This document shows, piece after piece, positions 9,498-19,190 of a stretch of DNA of 44,288 nt; position 1 is the first letter of the stretch; every line of letters begins with the position of its first letter. The stretch spans positions 1-44,288 of the forward strand of contig CAIOSQ010000392.1 in NCBI GenBank assembly GCA_903860935.1, read 5' to 3'. The stretch is from an uncultured Rhodospirillales bacterium (GTDB lineage Bacteria; Pseudomonadota; Alphaproteobacteria; CACIAM-22H2). Position numbers and translations under genes: made by a program. The notes under the pieces are model-generated. The model did no database searches and was not told the origin of the DNA. It saw nothing but the letters and a program-made list of their open reading frames with translations.

Positions 9498-11198
9498 ATG
9501 CACGGAACGGAAATCCTCATCACGCTCGTCGGCAGCGTCGCCCTCCTTCTCTGGGGCGTGCGCATGGTGCGTACCGGCGTGACGCGCGCCTTCGGGGGCC
9601 ATATCCGGCGCATCGTCGCCACGAGCACCCGCAACCGCTGGCGCGCCTTCGCGACCGGGTTCGCGATCACCGCCTTCGTGCAGTCGAGCACGGCCACCAC
9701 GCTGATCGTATCCTCCTTCGCCGCCCGTGCCCTGATCGCGGCGCCAGCCGCGCTCGCCGTCGTTCTGGGAGCCGATCTCGGATCGACGATCGCGGCCCAG
9801 ATCTTCGTCCTCGACCTCGGCTGGCTCGGCTACGGCGCGATCGCCGGCGGCGTCTTCTGGTTCATGGGATCGCGCAACGAGCATAGCCGCCATGTCGCGC
9901 GGATCGCTCTCGGGCTGGGCCTGATGCTGCTGAGCCTCAAGCTCATTGCCGCCGCGTCTGCGCCCCTGCGCGGTTCGATGGCGATCACGGCCGTCCTCGG
10001 CGGGCTCGCGGGAGAGCCCCTGGTGGCGGTGCTGATCGGCGCCCTGGTCACCTGGCTCGCCCATTCGACCCTCGCCATCGTGCTGCTCGTCGCCTCGCTG
10101 GCCGCCGCGCAGCTCATGCCGGCGGAGGTTGCGGCGGCCCTCGTCGTCGGCGCAAACATCGGCGGCGCCTTCGCACCCTTCGTGAGCCAGGTCGCGGCGC
10201 CTCCTGCGGCACGGCGCGTGCCCCTCGGCAACCTCCTGATGCGCCTCGCCATCGCGGCACTGGTGCTGCCGGTCCTGCCGCACGCCGTCGGCGCGCTCGC
10301 CGCGATCAGCCCGGACGCGGCGCGGCTCACCATCCACATCCACACCGCCTTCAACCTCGCGACCGGCCTCGTCTTCATCGGCGCGGTACCCTTGGTCGCG
10401 TCGCTTTGCGAACGATTGCTGCCTGATCGACCGAGCATCGACGATTCCGGCAGGCCGCGTTATCTCGATCCGCATCTGGTCGAACACCCAGCCGAGGCGC
10501 TGGCCTGCGCCGCGCGCGAGACGCTGGCGCTGGGCGACCACGTCGCCGGGATGCTCCGCCAGAGCATGGACGTTCTGGTGCGCGACGATCAGAAGCTCAT
10601 GCGCTCCGTCGAGGAATCGGACGATGCCGTCGACCGGCTGCACGAGGCGATCAAGCTCTACCTGATCCAGGTCAGCCGCGCCGGAATGAGCGAAGCCGAG
10701 AGCCGTCGCTACGTCGAGATCCTGAGCTTCGTCACGAACCTCGAACATATCGGCGACATCATCGACAAGAACCTGATGGAACTCGCGAACAAGAAGATCC
10801 GCAACCGCGTCGCCTTTTCGGCCGAGGGCCTCGACGAGTTGCGCGCCTTCCATGCCCGTGTCCTCGACAACCTGCAGCTCGCATTCAACGTTTTCATGTC
10901 CCGCGATCCGGCGATCGCGCGCCGCCTCCTGCGGGAGAAGACGTCGATGCGCGAGGCCGAATTGTCGGCAGCCGACAGTCATTTCCGCCGCTTGCGCGAA
11001 GGGAGGCCGGAATCGATCGAGTCGAGCGCGATCCATCTCGACGTCGTCCGTGATCTCAAGCGCATCAACAGCCACCTGACCTCCGTCGCGTATCCGATCC
11101 TCGAGGCGACAGGCGAACTCGCCGAGACGCGGCTGCGCACCGACGCGGCGGCGATCGGGGCGACGATCCCGCCCCAGGACCGGCCTGCGGCGTCGTGA
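9498..11198 (+). CDS. Na/Pi cotransporter family protein with C-terminal PhoU-like domain (NptA/YjbB type)
   Basis: TAFVQSSTATTLIVSSF and WLAHSTLAIVLLVASLA QSS-type repeats plus helical PhoU-like C-terminus. Confidence 0.88.
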   Translation: MHGTEILITLVGSVALLLWGVRMVRTGVTRAFGGHIRRIVATSTRNRWRAFATGFAITAFVQSSTATTLIVSSFAARALIAAPAALAVVLGADLGSTIAAQIFVLDLGWLGYGAIAGGVFWFMGSRNEHSRHVARIALGLGLMLLSLKLIAAASAPLRGSMAITAVLGGLAGEPLVAVLIGALVTWLAHSTLAIVLLVASLAAAQLMPAEVAAALVVGANIGGAFAPFVSQVAAPPAARRVPLGNLLMRLAIAALVLPVLPHAVGALAAISPDAARLTIHIHTAFNLATGLVFIGAVPLVASLCERLLPDRPSIDDSGRPRYLDPHLVEHPAEALACAARETLALGDHVAGMLRQSMDVLVRDDQKLMRSVEESDDAVDRLHEAIKLYLIQVSRAGMSEAESRRYVEILSFVTNLEHIGDIIDKNLMELANKKIRNRVAFSAEGLDELRAFHARVLDNLQLAFNVFMSRDPAIARRLLREKTSMREAELSAADSHFRRLREGRPESIESSAIHLDVVRDLKRINSHLTSVAYPILEATGELAETRLRTDAAAIGATIPPQDRPAAS

Positions 11199-11280
11199 CG
11201 CGGCGCCCGGCTGTGCGGGGCCGGCGACGCATTGCCGCAGCGGCGTTGCCGCGCGCGTCGGTGCGCCGCAGCATCCGCGG

Positions 11281-12618
11281 ATGCAGATCGATCGTCTGAC
11301 GCTCGCCGCGTCCAAGCTCCCCCGCTACACCAGCTATCCCACGGCCGCCCAATTCTCGGACGCAGTAGGCCACGCGGATGCGCAGGCGTGGCTGCGCGCC
11401 ACCGACACGCGACGCGCGGCGTCGCTCTACGTGCATGTCCCGTTCTGCCGACGGCTCTGCTGGTATTGCGGGTGCAACACGGAAATCACGCGCCGCATCG
11501 CCCCGATCGAGCGCTACCTCGCGACGCTGAACCGGGAGATCGACCTCGTCGTGGGGCTGCTCCCCGGACGCCTGCCGATCGCCCATCTCCATTTCGGCGG
11601 CGGCACGCCATCGATCCTGCCCGCACAGGCATTCACGGCCCTGATGGCGCAACTGCGCGCGCGCTTCGACCTGCGCGAGGATGTGGAGATCGCGGTCGAG
11701 ATCGATCCTCGTGGCCTCGACGAGGCACGCATCGCGGCCTTCGCCGCAAGCGGCGTGAACCGCGTAAGCCTGGGGATCCAGGACCTCGATCCCGACGTCC
11801 AGCGCGCGATCGACCGCATCCAACCCCTCGACCTCGTCGCGTCAAAGGTCGCGGACCTGCGCGCGGCCGGGATCGCGCGCATCGCGATGGACCTGATCTA
11901 CGGTCTCCCACGGCAGAGCGTCGGGACCATCACGCGGACCGTCGCCGATGTCGTCGCGCTCGGACCCGATCGGGTCGCGCTGTTCGGCTATGCGCATGTG
12001 CCCTGGATGAAACCCCATCAACGCCTGCTGGAACCGGCGGGGCTGCCGGGGATCGGCGAGCGGCTCGCGCTCAGCGACGCGGCAACCGGGGCGTTGCGGG
12101 TCGCCGGCTACGAGGCGATCGGCATCGATCATTTCGCGCGTCCTGGCGACGCTTTGGCCGTCGCCGCGCGCGTCGGCACACTGCGCCGCAACTTCCAGGG
12201 CTACACCACCGACGATGCGCCGACCCTGGTGGGGATCGGCCCATCGGCGATCGGCAGCTTCGCCGATGGCCATGTCCAGAACGCGACCCGGACGGATCGC
12301 TGGGCCGAGGCCATCGAGGCCGGCCGGTTGGCCACCAGCCGCGGCGTGCGCCTTGACACCATGGATCGGCGCCGTGGCCGAATCATCGAGCGCCTGATGT
12401 GCAATTTCGCCGCCGACCTCGCGGCCGATGTCGCGGAGGAACCGGCGCTGTCGGCGATCCTGGACAGTCTGGACGATCTCGACCGCGCCGGGATCGTCCG
12501 GCGTCACGGGATGGAGCTTTCCATCCCGCCCGACGCACGCCCCTTCGCGCGGATCGTGGCGGCGCGTTTCGACGGCTACCTGTCACCCACCGCCACGCGC
12601 CACGCGGCCGCGGTCTGA
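11281..12618 (+). CDS. hemN: Oxygen-independent coproporphyrinogen III oxidase (radical SAM)
   Basis: HVPFCRRLCWYCGCNTEI (CxxxCxxC), LHFGGGTPS, GxQD; adjacent to cco locus. Confidence 0.93.
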   Translation: MQIDRLTLAASKLPRYTSYPTAAQFSDAVGHADAQAWLRATDTRRAASLYVHVPFCRRLCWYCGCNTEITRRIAPIERYLATLNREIDLVVGLLPGRLPIAHLHFGGGTPSILPAQAFTALMAQLRARFDLREDVEIAVEIDPRGLDEARIAAFAASGVNRVSLGIQDLDPDVQRAIDRIQPLDLVASKVADLRAAGIARIAMDLIYGLPRQSVGTITRTVADVVALGPDRVALFGYAHVPWMKPHQRLLEPAGLPGIGERLALSDAATGALRVAGYEAIGIDHFARPGDALAVAARVGTLRRNFQGYTTDDAPTLVGIGPSAIGSFADGHVQNATRTDRWAEAIEAGRLATSRGVRLDTMDRRRGRIIERLMCNFAADLAADVAEEPALSAILDSLDDLDRAGIVRRHGMELSIPPDARPFARIVAARFDGYLSPTATRHAAAV

Positions 12619-12652
12619 CCCCCGGCGTCATCGAGGTCCAGGGGCGGCGCCG

Positions 12653-12847
12653 TCAGCCCCGCGCGGCGTCGGTCGCGTCGTAGCCGCGCTTGATCAGCAG
12701 GAACACGAACAGCACGGCGAAGACGAAGACCCCGATGCCGAACCCGTAGACGGCACCGTCGCGCGCGCCGGACGCGAGGACCAGGCCGACGAGGCCAAGC
12801 AGCGCCACGAAAACGCCCATCACCCAGGAACTGATCACATCGTTCAT
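12653..12847 (-). CDS. 64-aa small membrane protein, translationally coupled to ccoS
   Basis: MNDVISSWVMGVFVALLGLVGLVLASGARDGAVYGFGIGVFVFAVLFVFLLIKRGYDATDAARG; two predicted TM helices; ATG overlaps ccoS TGA. Confidence 0.65.
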   Translation of the reverse strand: MNDVISSWVMGVFVALLGLVGLVLASGARDGAVYGFGIGVFVFAVLFVFLLIKRGYDATDAARG

Positions 12848-13017
12848 GGCTCTCTCCTTCGAGGCTTGTTCGGTCCCGGCTCGTCATCCAGCAGGATGCG
12901 ATGCGCGGCACCATCGAGGTCGTCGAATTGTCCCGCGCGCAACGCCCAGAGAAATGCGCCCAGGCCGATAAGGCCCAGGATTATCGCGAGGGGGATCAGA
13001 AGCAGGAGGGAGTTCAT
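12844..13017 (-). CDS. ccoS: cbb3-type cytochrome oxidase assembly protein CcoS
   Basis: Manual translation (below ORF-track size cutoff): MNSLLLLIPLAIILGLIGLGAFLWALRAGQFDDLDGAAHRILLDDEPGPNKPRRREP; hallmark W(A)xxxGQFDDLxxxxxRIL(L)D; ATGA overlap with ccoI stop. Confidence 0.92.
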   Translation of the reverse strand: MNSLLLLIPLAIILGLIGLGAFLWALRAGQFDDLDGAAHRILLDDEPGPNKPRRREP

Positions 13018-15419
13018 CCGGGTTGCCTTCCCTGCGCCAGACGCAAGGCGTTGGCGATGACGAGCACGGAAGAACTGGACATTGCGATCGCCGCGACCAG
13101 GGGTGTGACAAAACCACTCACCGAGAGCGGAACCGCGAGGGCGTTGTAGCCGAGGGCCAGGATCAGGTTCTCGCGGGCGATGCGCTGCGAGGCGCGGGCC
13201 AGGTCGAAGGCCTCGACGACAGCCGACAGCCTTTCACCCTGGAACACGAAATCCGCGGCGATCCGTGCGATGTCGACGGCCTCCGCCGGCGACAGGGACG
13301 CATGCGCCGCGGCGAGAGCCGGCGCGTCGTTCAGTCCGTCACCGATCATAGCCACACGACGCCCGGAGCGCGCCAGGGCGTCCAGACGGGCCAGTTTCTC
13401 GGCCGGGCGCAGCGCCGCCTCCCAGAGCGGGATCTCCAGTCGTTCGGCCATCGCGGCCACCGCCGCCGGCCGATCACCCGACAGGATCCGGAGTTCGAGG
13501 CCACGAGCCTTCAGCGCCTGGATCGCGGCCTCGGCATCGGGGCGCAGCGAATCGGCGAAGCGGAACCGGGCGGGCACGATGCCGGGCCCGACAAACCACA
13601 ACTCGAGCATGCCGAGTTCCGCCTCGGGATCGGTGTCCATGGCCGCGCCCTCGAGACCGCAGAACGCGCGGTTGCCCAGGCGCCACTCCCCCGTCGCCCC
13701 GCGCGCAAGCAATCCGCCGCCGGGTTGCTCGACGACATCGACGACGCGGGTCGCGTCCGGGAACGCGCGGGCCAGCGCGCGCGCCAGGGGGTGTCGGCTG
13801 GCCAGCGCGAGGCCGGCGGCACGGCGACCGAGTTCAGGATCGGCATCGCCGACGAGAACCGGACGCCCGAGGGTCAAGGTTCCCGTCTTGTCGAGAATCA
13901 CGGTGTCGACGGCCGCCAGACGCTCCAGCGCGGTGCCGGATTTCATCAGGATGCCATTCCGCATCAGTCGCCCCGACACCACGACCTGGACGACAGGAAC
14001 GGCCAGTGCGAGCGCGCACGGACAGGTGATGATCAGCACCGCAGCCGCATGCAGCAGGGCCGTATGGACGGGTGCCGCCATCAGCAGCCACCAGCCCAGG
14101 AACGTCGCCGCGCCGGCGACATGGACGACCGGCGCGTAATGCCGCGCGACCCGGTCGGCGAGCGCGACGACCCGCCCCTGCCCGCGCTCCGCCGCCTCCA
14201 TGAGGCGCGCGATCTCCGCGAGCAATGTGTTCTCCCCGGCGGCACCGGTCGTGATCTCGATCGGTTGCCCGAGATTGAGCGATCCGGCGAAGACAATGGT
14301 GCCTGGCGCGGCCGGCACGGGAAGCGATTCGCCGGTGACGACGCTCTGATCGATCGTCCCCGCGCCCAGGGTGACCGTACCGTCGACCGGAATGCGTTCA
14401 CCGCTGGCCACGAGCACGACATCGCCCACGGCCACGTTCCGAGGGCGGCGCGTCGCGACGCTGCCATCCGGCAGCAGCACGCGCACTGCGCGAGCCGCGA
14501 GCGCGACGACATGCTGGGCGGCCTGCCGCGCCCGGCCTCGCGCCCGCAGGTCGAGATAGCGACCGATCAGAAGGAAGAAGAGCAGCGTGATCGCCGAGTC
14601 GAAGAACGCATGCGCGCGTCCATTGACGGTCTCGAACAGGCTCATCGCCGCGGCCAGAAGAACGCCGATCGAGATCGGCACATCCATGTTGGTGCGACCA
14701 CCGGACAGCGCCGTCAGCGCCGACCGGAAGAAAGGGAGCCCCGCGACCGCGATCGCCGGCAGCGCGATCAGCGCCGAAGCCCAGTGCAGCAGATCGCGCG
14801 TGGCCGGCCCCATCGAGCCCGCGTGCCCCGACCAGACCGAGACCGAGAGCAGCATCACGTTCGCGGCGGCGAACCCGGCAACGGCCATCGCGCGCAGCAA
14901 TTCGCGCTCCTGGCGCGCCTGCGCGTCATCGCGCGCCGCGGCATCGAAAGGCGCGACCCGGAACCCGATCGCCGCGAGACGGTCGGCGAGCGCCTGCCCC
15001 AGCTCGGGCGGCCCATCCCAGGCAAGCGACAGGCGGCGGGTCGAGAAATTGACCCGCGCCTCGCGCACGGCGGGATCGCCCGCGAGCGCCGTCTCCGCGA
15101 GCCATACGCAGGCGCCGCAGACCAGACCGTCGACATGAAGCTGCAGGCGGCACGCGCCGTCCCGGGCCTGGACGAAGGGCGTCACGTCGTCAGCCGCGCC
15201 CGCCGGCCTCAGCGTCCCCGGCGCCGCGCGGCGACGGCGGTAGAAAGCATCCAGCCCGAGCCCGGACACCAGGGCCGAGGCCGCCTCGCAGCCATGGCAG
15301 CAGAAGCGCCCCTGCCCACCGCCAAGCGCGGCGCCGCAATGCGCGCATCCCGCGCCCGCCTCCTCGATCGGCCGCGGGCGCGCGCCAGGCGCGGTCAGTG
15401 CTGCCCCTGCCGCCGTCAT
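13014..15419 (-). CDS. ccoI: Copper-translocating P-type ATPase CcoI (cbb3 assembly)
   Basis: CxxC-type N-terminal HMA (GLVCGACVW), CPCALALA, DKTGTLTLG, GDGLNDAPAL; N-terminal Cys-rich CAHCG...CCHGC domain. Confidence 0.93.
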   Translation of the reverse strand: MTAAGAALTAPGARPRPIEEAGAGCAHCGAALGGGQGRFCCHGCEAASALVSGLGLDAFYRRRRAAPGTLRPAGAADDVTPFVQARDGACRLQLHVDGLVCGACVWLAETALAGDPAVREARVNFSTRRLSLAWDGPPELGQALADRLAAIGFRVAPFDAAARDDAQARQERELLRAMAVAGFAAANVMLLSVSVWSGHAGSMGPATRDLLHWASALIALPAIAVAGLPFFRSALTALSGGRTNMDVPISIGVLLAAAMSLFETVNGRAHAFFDSAITLLFFLLIGRYLDLRARGRARQAAQHVVALAARAVRVLLPDGSVATRRPRNVAVGDVVLVASGERIPVDGTVTLGAGTIDQSVVTGESLPVPAAPGTIVFAGSLNLGQPIEITTGAAGENTLLAEIARLMEAAERGQGRVVALADRVARHYAPVVHVAGAATFLGWWLLMAAPVHTALLHAAAVLIITCPCALALAVPVVQVVVSGRLMRNGILMKSGTALERLAAVDTVILDKTGTLTLGRPVLVGDADPELGRRAAGLALASRHPLARALARAFPDATRVVDVVEQPGGGLLARGATGEWRLGNRAFCGLEGAAMDTDPEAELGMLELWFVGPGIVPARFRFADSLRPDAEAAIQALKARGLELRILSGDRPAAVAAMAERLEIPLWEAALRPAEKLARLDALARSGRRVAMIGDGLNDAPALAAAHASLSPAEAVDIARIAADFVFQGERLSAVVEAFDLARASQRIARENLILALGYNALAVPLSVSGFVTPLVAAIAMSSSSVLVIANALRLAQGRQPG

Positions 15420-15898
15420 TTCGCGAAGACCCTCTGGCGGGCTTCGACGCGCTCCCCGGCCCGCTCCACCAGCACGCGGACATCCCACTGCCCGCGGGCA
15501 GGCAGAACGACCTCGCCCGCATAGCGTCCGATCATGCCTTCAGCGAGGTCGACCTCGACGACGCCCACCTTTTCGACCGGCCGTACGAAGCGGGCCGCGA
15601 CCTTGCCACCCGTCAGTGAGCGGCCCTCGCGGTCCGTCAGCGTGACGGTGATGACGCGCTGCCCAAGCGCACCGGCGGCACCGAGATCGATCCCGACCTG
15701 CCAGCCCAGTCGCTCCTGGGTCTCCAGCGCATCGAGCACCTTGTTGTAGGCGATGCCGCGCCCGAACGCGTCGGGATGCGCGAGACCGGAATAGGTCGAC
15801 AGCGCCGCGGTGACCATGCCCGCATTTACCAGGACGACGATCCCCATACCCGCAACGAAGATCCATGGAACCAGAGTGCCGCGCCGGATCGCTGTCAT
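15416..15898 (-). CDS. ccoH: FixH/CcoH family protein
   Basis: 160 aa, single N-terminal TM, position between ccoG and ccoI; ATGA overlap with ccoI. Confidence 0.88.
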   Translation of the reverse strand: MTAIRRGTLVPWIFVAGMGIVVLVNAGMVTAALSTYSGLAHPDAFGRGIAYNKVLDALETQERLGWQVGIDLGAAGALGQRVITVTLTDREGRSLTGGKVAARFVRPVEKVGVVEVDLAEGMIGRYAGEVVLPARGQWDVRVLVERAGERVEARQRVFAK

Positions 15899-15917
15899 GA
15901 CGCCCTTCCCTTCCCGC

Positions 15918-17396
15918 TCAACGCTTCGGAGACACGAAACTGCTCGCCTGGCTCGCCGCGGCGCCGCGCGCCGCGCCGCTCAGGCGGAACGTGATGGCCA
16001 CGGAATCCTGCGCGGCCTTCGGCGCGGCGACATAGACCCTGTAGGTGGCGACCGAGTCCGGACGCGCCACGAGCGATACGCGCGCCGCCGGCGCATGCGT
16101 CGCCGCACCCACGACGGTCAGCGCCGCGCCCGCGAGGCCGTCCACGGTCAGCGTGTAGTCGCGGTCCGCGCGCGCCTTGTTCAGGATCTTGATCGTGTAG
16201 CCATTGCGGATGCTGCCGTCGGACAGCGTCACGAACAAAGGGGCGCGATCGCGCAGCACGTGCAACTCGGTGTCGCCGCGCAGCGCGAGAGCGGTCACCA
16301 TCACCGCCGCGACGACCACCATGATCGCGAGATAGATCATCGGCCGCGGCCTGATCCAGGGATGGCGATACGGTTGCCCTGAGATCGCGGCCTGCTGCGC
16401 CGCGAGGGTATCGAAGGCGATCAGGCCGCGCTGCCGTCCGACCTTGTCCATCACCTCGTCGCAGGCATCGATGCACAGGCCGCAGCCGATGCATTCGAGT
16501 TGCTGCCCATCGCGGATGTCGATCCCGGTCGGGCACACGGCGACGCATCCGCCGCAATCGACGCAATCCCCGCGCCCGTCCCAACTGCTTCCCGCCTTGT
16601 GCTTGCCGCGCGGTTCGCCGCGCCAACGCCGGTAGCTGACGATGAAGGAATGCTCGTCGAACATCGCCGCCTGGAAGCGCGGCCACGGGCACATGTAGGT
16701 GCAGACCTGCTCGCGAGCCCAGCCGGCGAAGGTATAGGTCGCGGCGGTGAACATCCCGACGAATACGTAGATGGCCACGGAGGCCGAACCGCTGAAGATC
16801 TCGACCAGCGTCGTCGGCGCGTCGGCGAAATAGAAGACCCAGGCGCCGCCGGTCGCCGCCGCGATCACGACCCAGGCGGCATGCTTGGCGACCTTGCGCG
16901 CCGCCTTGGCAAGCCCCCAGGGCGCCTTGTCGAGCTTGATCCGCGCGTTGCGGTCCCCCTCGATCCAGCGTTCGACCAGCATGAAAAGGTCGGTCCATAC
17001 GGTCTGCGGACAGGCATAGCCGCACCACAGGCGGCCGAAATACGCCGTCACGAAGAACAGACCGATCGCCCCGAGGATCAGCAGCCCCGTGATGAAGTAG
17101 ACCTCCTGCGGCCAGATCTCGATCCACAGGAAATAGCCGCGGCGCCCGGGCAGATCGAGCAGCACCGCCTGATCCGGAGCCCCGGGACCACGATCCCAGC
17201 GCAGCCACGGCACGACGTAGTAGAGGCCGAGGCACAGGGCGAGCACGATCCACTTGATCCGCCTGAACGCGCCCGCGACCTTGCGCGGATAGACCTTGAT
17301 ACGATTGACATAGAGCGGCAACTCCGCCCGCTGGTCGCGGACGGAGCGCACCGCATCTCCGGCTTCGCCGGACGGCATGGGCGCGGGACGCGTCAT
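15918..17396 (-). CDS. ccoG: Cytochrome c oxidase accessory protein CcoG (polyferredoxin-like)
   Basis: CVDCGGCVAVCPTGIDIRDGQQLECIGCGLCIDACDEVMDKVGRQRGLI; multiple TM helices. Confidence 0.94.
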   Translation of the reverse strand: MTRPAPMPSGEAGDAVRSVRDQRAELPLYVNRIKVYPRKVAGAFRRIKWIVLALCLGLYYVVPWLRWDRGPGAPDQAVLLDLPGRRGYFLWIEIWPQEVYFITGLLILGAIGLFFVTAYFGRLWCGYACPQTVWTDLFMLVERWIEGDRNARIKLDKAPWGLAKAARKVAKHAAWVVIAAATGGAWVFYFADAPTTLVEIFSGSASVAIYVFVGMFTAATYTFAGWAREQVCTYMCPWPRFQAAMFDEHSFIVSYRRWRGEPRGKHKAGSSWDGRGDCVDCGGCVAVCPTGIDIRDGQQLECIGCGLCIDACDEVMDKVGRQRGLIAFDTLAAQQAAISGQPYRHPWIRPRPMIYLAIMVVVAAVMVTALALRGDTELHVLRDRAPLFVTLSDGSIRNGYTIKILNKARADRDYTLTVDGLAGAALTVVGAATHAPAARVSLVARPDSVATYRVYVAAPKAAQDSVAITFRLSGAARGAAASQASSFVSPKR

Positions 17397-17423
17397 GACG
17401 CAGGCCTCTCCGCCTCCGGCAAC

Positions 17424-18281
17424 CTACTTGCCGCCGCCGAGCGCGTGGACGTAGACGGTCAGCATCTTGATCGTCGCCGCATCCAGCCGCTCCTCCCAGG
17501 CCGGCATCGCGCCGGCGCGGGCATTGGCGATCGACTTGACGACGCTGGCGCGGTCGCCGCCATAGAGCCAGATGCGATCGTTCAGCCGCGGCGCGCCGAG
17601 TTCCTGATTGCCCTCGCCCGCCCCGCCATGGCACGCGACGCAATGCTCGGCATAGAGCGTGGCGCCCGCCGCCGTGGAGGGCGATGCCGCGACCGCGCCC
17701 GAGAGCGACAGGACATGGTCCGCGTCCTTGCCGATCTCGTCGGCCTTGAGGATGCCGTCGACCCCGTAGCGCGGCATCTGCGAAATGCGGCTATTCGTGT
17801 CGGCGTTGCGGATCCCGTACCGGATCGTCGCATGGATATCGGCGAGACCACCGCCCCACAGCCAGTCGTCGTCGGCGAGATTGGGGTAGCCGACGGCTCC
17901 CGCCCCACCGGCACCGTGGCAGGGCGCGCAATTGTCGGCGAAGACCTGCCGTCCGCCGGCGAGAGCGAAGTTGAGAAGCTCCGCGTCGGCGCGAATTTGC
18001 GCGAGGTCGGCCGTCTCGATGCGCGCGACGAAACCGGCGCGCTGCCCACGCTGCTCCTCGAGGCTGCGGGTCAACTCGGCGCGGCTCCAATATCCGAACC
18101 AGCCGGTCACCCAGGGCAGCGACGGGTAGACGACCATGTAGCCGACTGCCCAGACGATGGTGACCCAGAACAGGTTCACCCACCATTTCGGCAGCGGCGT
18201 GTTGAGCTCGCGCACCCCGTCCCACTCGTGGCCGGTGGTCTCGCGACCCGTGATTTCGTCCTTTTCGATCTTGGTCGGCAT
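17424..18281 (-). CDS. ccoP: cbb3-type cytochrome c oxidase subunit III (diheme CcoP)
   Basis: Two CxxCH motifs (CAPCH, CVACH); MPTKIEKDEITGRETTGHEWDGVRELNTPLPKWW start. Confidence 0.94.
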   Translation of the reverse strand: MPTKIEKDEITGRETTGHEWDGVRELNTPLPKWWVNLFWVTIVWAVGYMVVYPSLPWVTGWFGYWSRAELTRSLEEQRGQRAGFVARIETADLAQIRADAELLNFALAGGRQVFADNCAPCHGAGGAGAVGYPNLADDDWLWGGGLADIHATIRYGIRNADTNSRISQMPRYGVDGILKADEIGKDADHVLSLSGAVAASPSTAAGATLYAEHCVACHGGAGEGNQELGAPRLNDRIWLYGGDRASVVKSIANARAGAMPAWEERLDAATIKMLTVYVHALGGGK

Positions 18282-18295
18282 GACGTTCTCCAGGC

Positions 18296-18445
18296 TCAAC
18301 GCTCGTCCAGGGGGATGCGGGCGCGCTTGTCGAAATCCGCGCGGCGCGACGGCCAGAACGCCCAAGCCGCGATCGCGAGGAACGTGAAGACGGCGACGAC
18401 CGTCCAGGCGCTGCGGAGGAGTTCGTGCAACAGCTTGAGATCCAT
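18296..18445 (-). CDS. ccoQ: cbb3-type oxidase subunit CcoQ
   Basis: Manual translation (49 aa, not in ORF track): MDLKLLHELLRSAWTVVAVFTFLAIAAWAFWPSRRADFDKRARIPLDER; between ccoO and ccoP. Confidence 0.88.
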   Translation of the reverse strand: MDLKLLHELLRSAWTVVAVFTFLAIAAWAFWPSRRADFDKRARIPLDER

Positions 18446-18454
18446 CGTCCCCTC

Positions 18455-19180
18455 CTACTGCCTGAGATCCGCAGGCGTGAGGTCGATGAAGCGCACCAGC
18501 GTGCCGAGCATCTGGAGATAGGCGACCAGCGCGTCCATCTCGGTCAGGTCGCGCACCTCGGCGTTGAACTTCCCGACCACCGTCTTCGGATAGCGCTTCG
18601 CGAGGCCGCTGCCGTCGGCATCGGGATCCGCCTGCGCCTCAAGATCGGCCTTCGCGTTGGCGATCATCTCGTCGCTGTAGGGCACGCCGACGAGGCTCAG
18701 CGCCTTCAGGTGCTGGTCGACGTCGTCGTATTTCAGCGCCCGGGTCGCAAGGAAGCGGTAACCCGGCATGATCGATTCAGGCACCACCGCGCGCGGATCG
18801 ACGAGATGCGCGACGTGCCAGTCGGTCGAATACTTCCCGCCGACGCGGGCGAGGTCGGGCCCGGTGCGCTTCGAGCCCCACTGGAACGGGCGGTCGTAGA
18901 TGCTCTCGGCCGCCAGGCTGTAATGGCCGTAGCGCTCGACCTCGTCCTTGAACGGGCGCACCTGCTGCGAGTGGCACGTGTAGCAGCCCTCGCGGATGTA
19001 GATGTTGCGCCCCATCAGTTCGAGCGGCGTGTAGGGACGCATGCCCCTGACCCGCTCGATGGTGGATTCCACCGCGAAGAGCGGAATGATCTGCACGAGG
19101 CCGCCGATCGAGATCGTGACCAGGGTCAAGATCGCGAGCAGGACGACGTTCTTCTCGATGACTTCGTGACGTATGGACAT
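18455..19180 (-). CDS. ccoO: cbb3-type cytochrome c oxidase subunit II (CcoO)
   Basis: [28 protein letters not shown], CxxCH monoheme motif. Confidence 0.94.
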   Translation of the reverse strand: MSIRHEVIEKNVVLLAILTLVTISIGGLVQIIPLFAVESTIERVRGMRPYTPLELMGRNIYIREGCYTCHSQQVRPFKDEVERYGHYSLAAESIYDRPFQWGSKRTGPDLARVGGKYSTDWHVAHLVDPRAVVPESIMPGYRFLATRALKYDDVDQHLKALSLVGVPYSDEMIANAKADLEAQADPDADGSGLAKRYPKTVVGKFNAEVRDLTEMDALVAYLQMLGTLVRFIDLTPADLRQ

Positions 19181-19190
19181 GGGAGCCACC

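Noticed and set aside
9498-9886. Alternative frame ORF 9314..9886 overlapping the Na/Pi gene start
   Set aside because: Out of frame with the clear Na/Pi transporter and with no RBS or domain; treated as spurious.
7332-11315. 1327-aa minus-strand ORF
   Set aside because: Only the C-terminal part (from MTKAHSETGDPF at 8471) is PhnW; the upstream roughly 950 codons are shadow of lysR and the Na/Pi gene on the plus strand.
13023-15524. 833-aa plus-strand ORF
   Set aside because: Antisense to ccoI, with low-complexity RDR/DRR-rich composition.
16500-18521. 673-aa plus-strand ORF
   Set aside because: Antisense to ccoG/ccoP; shadow ORF.
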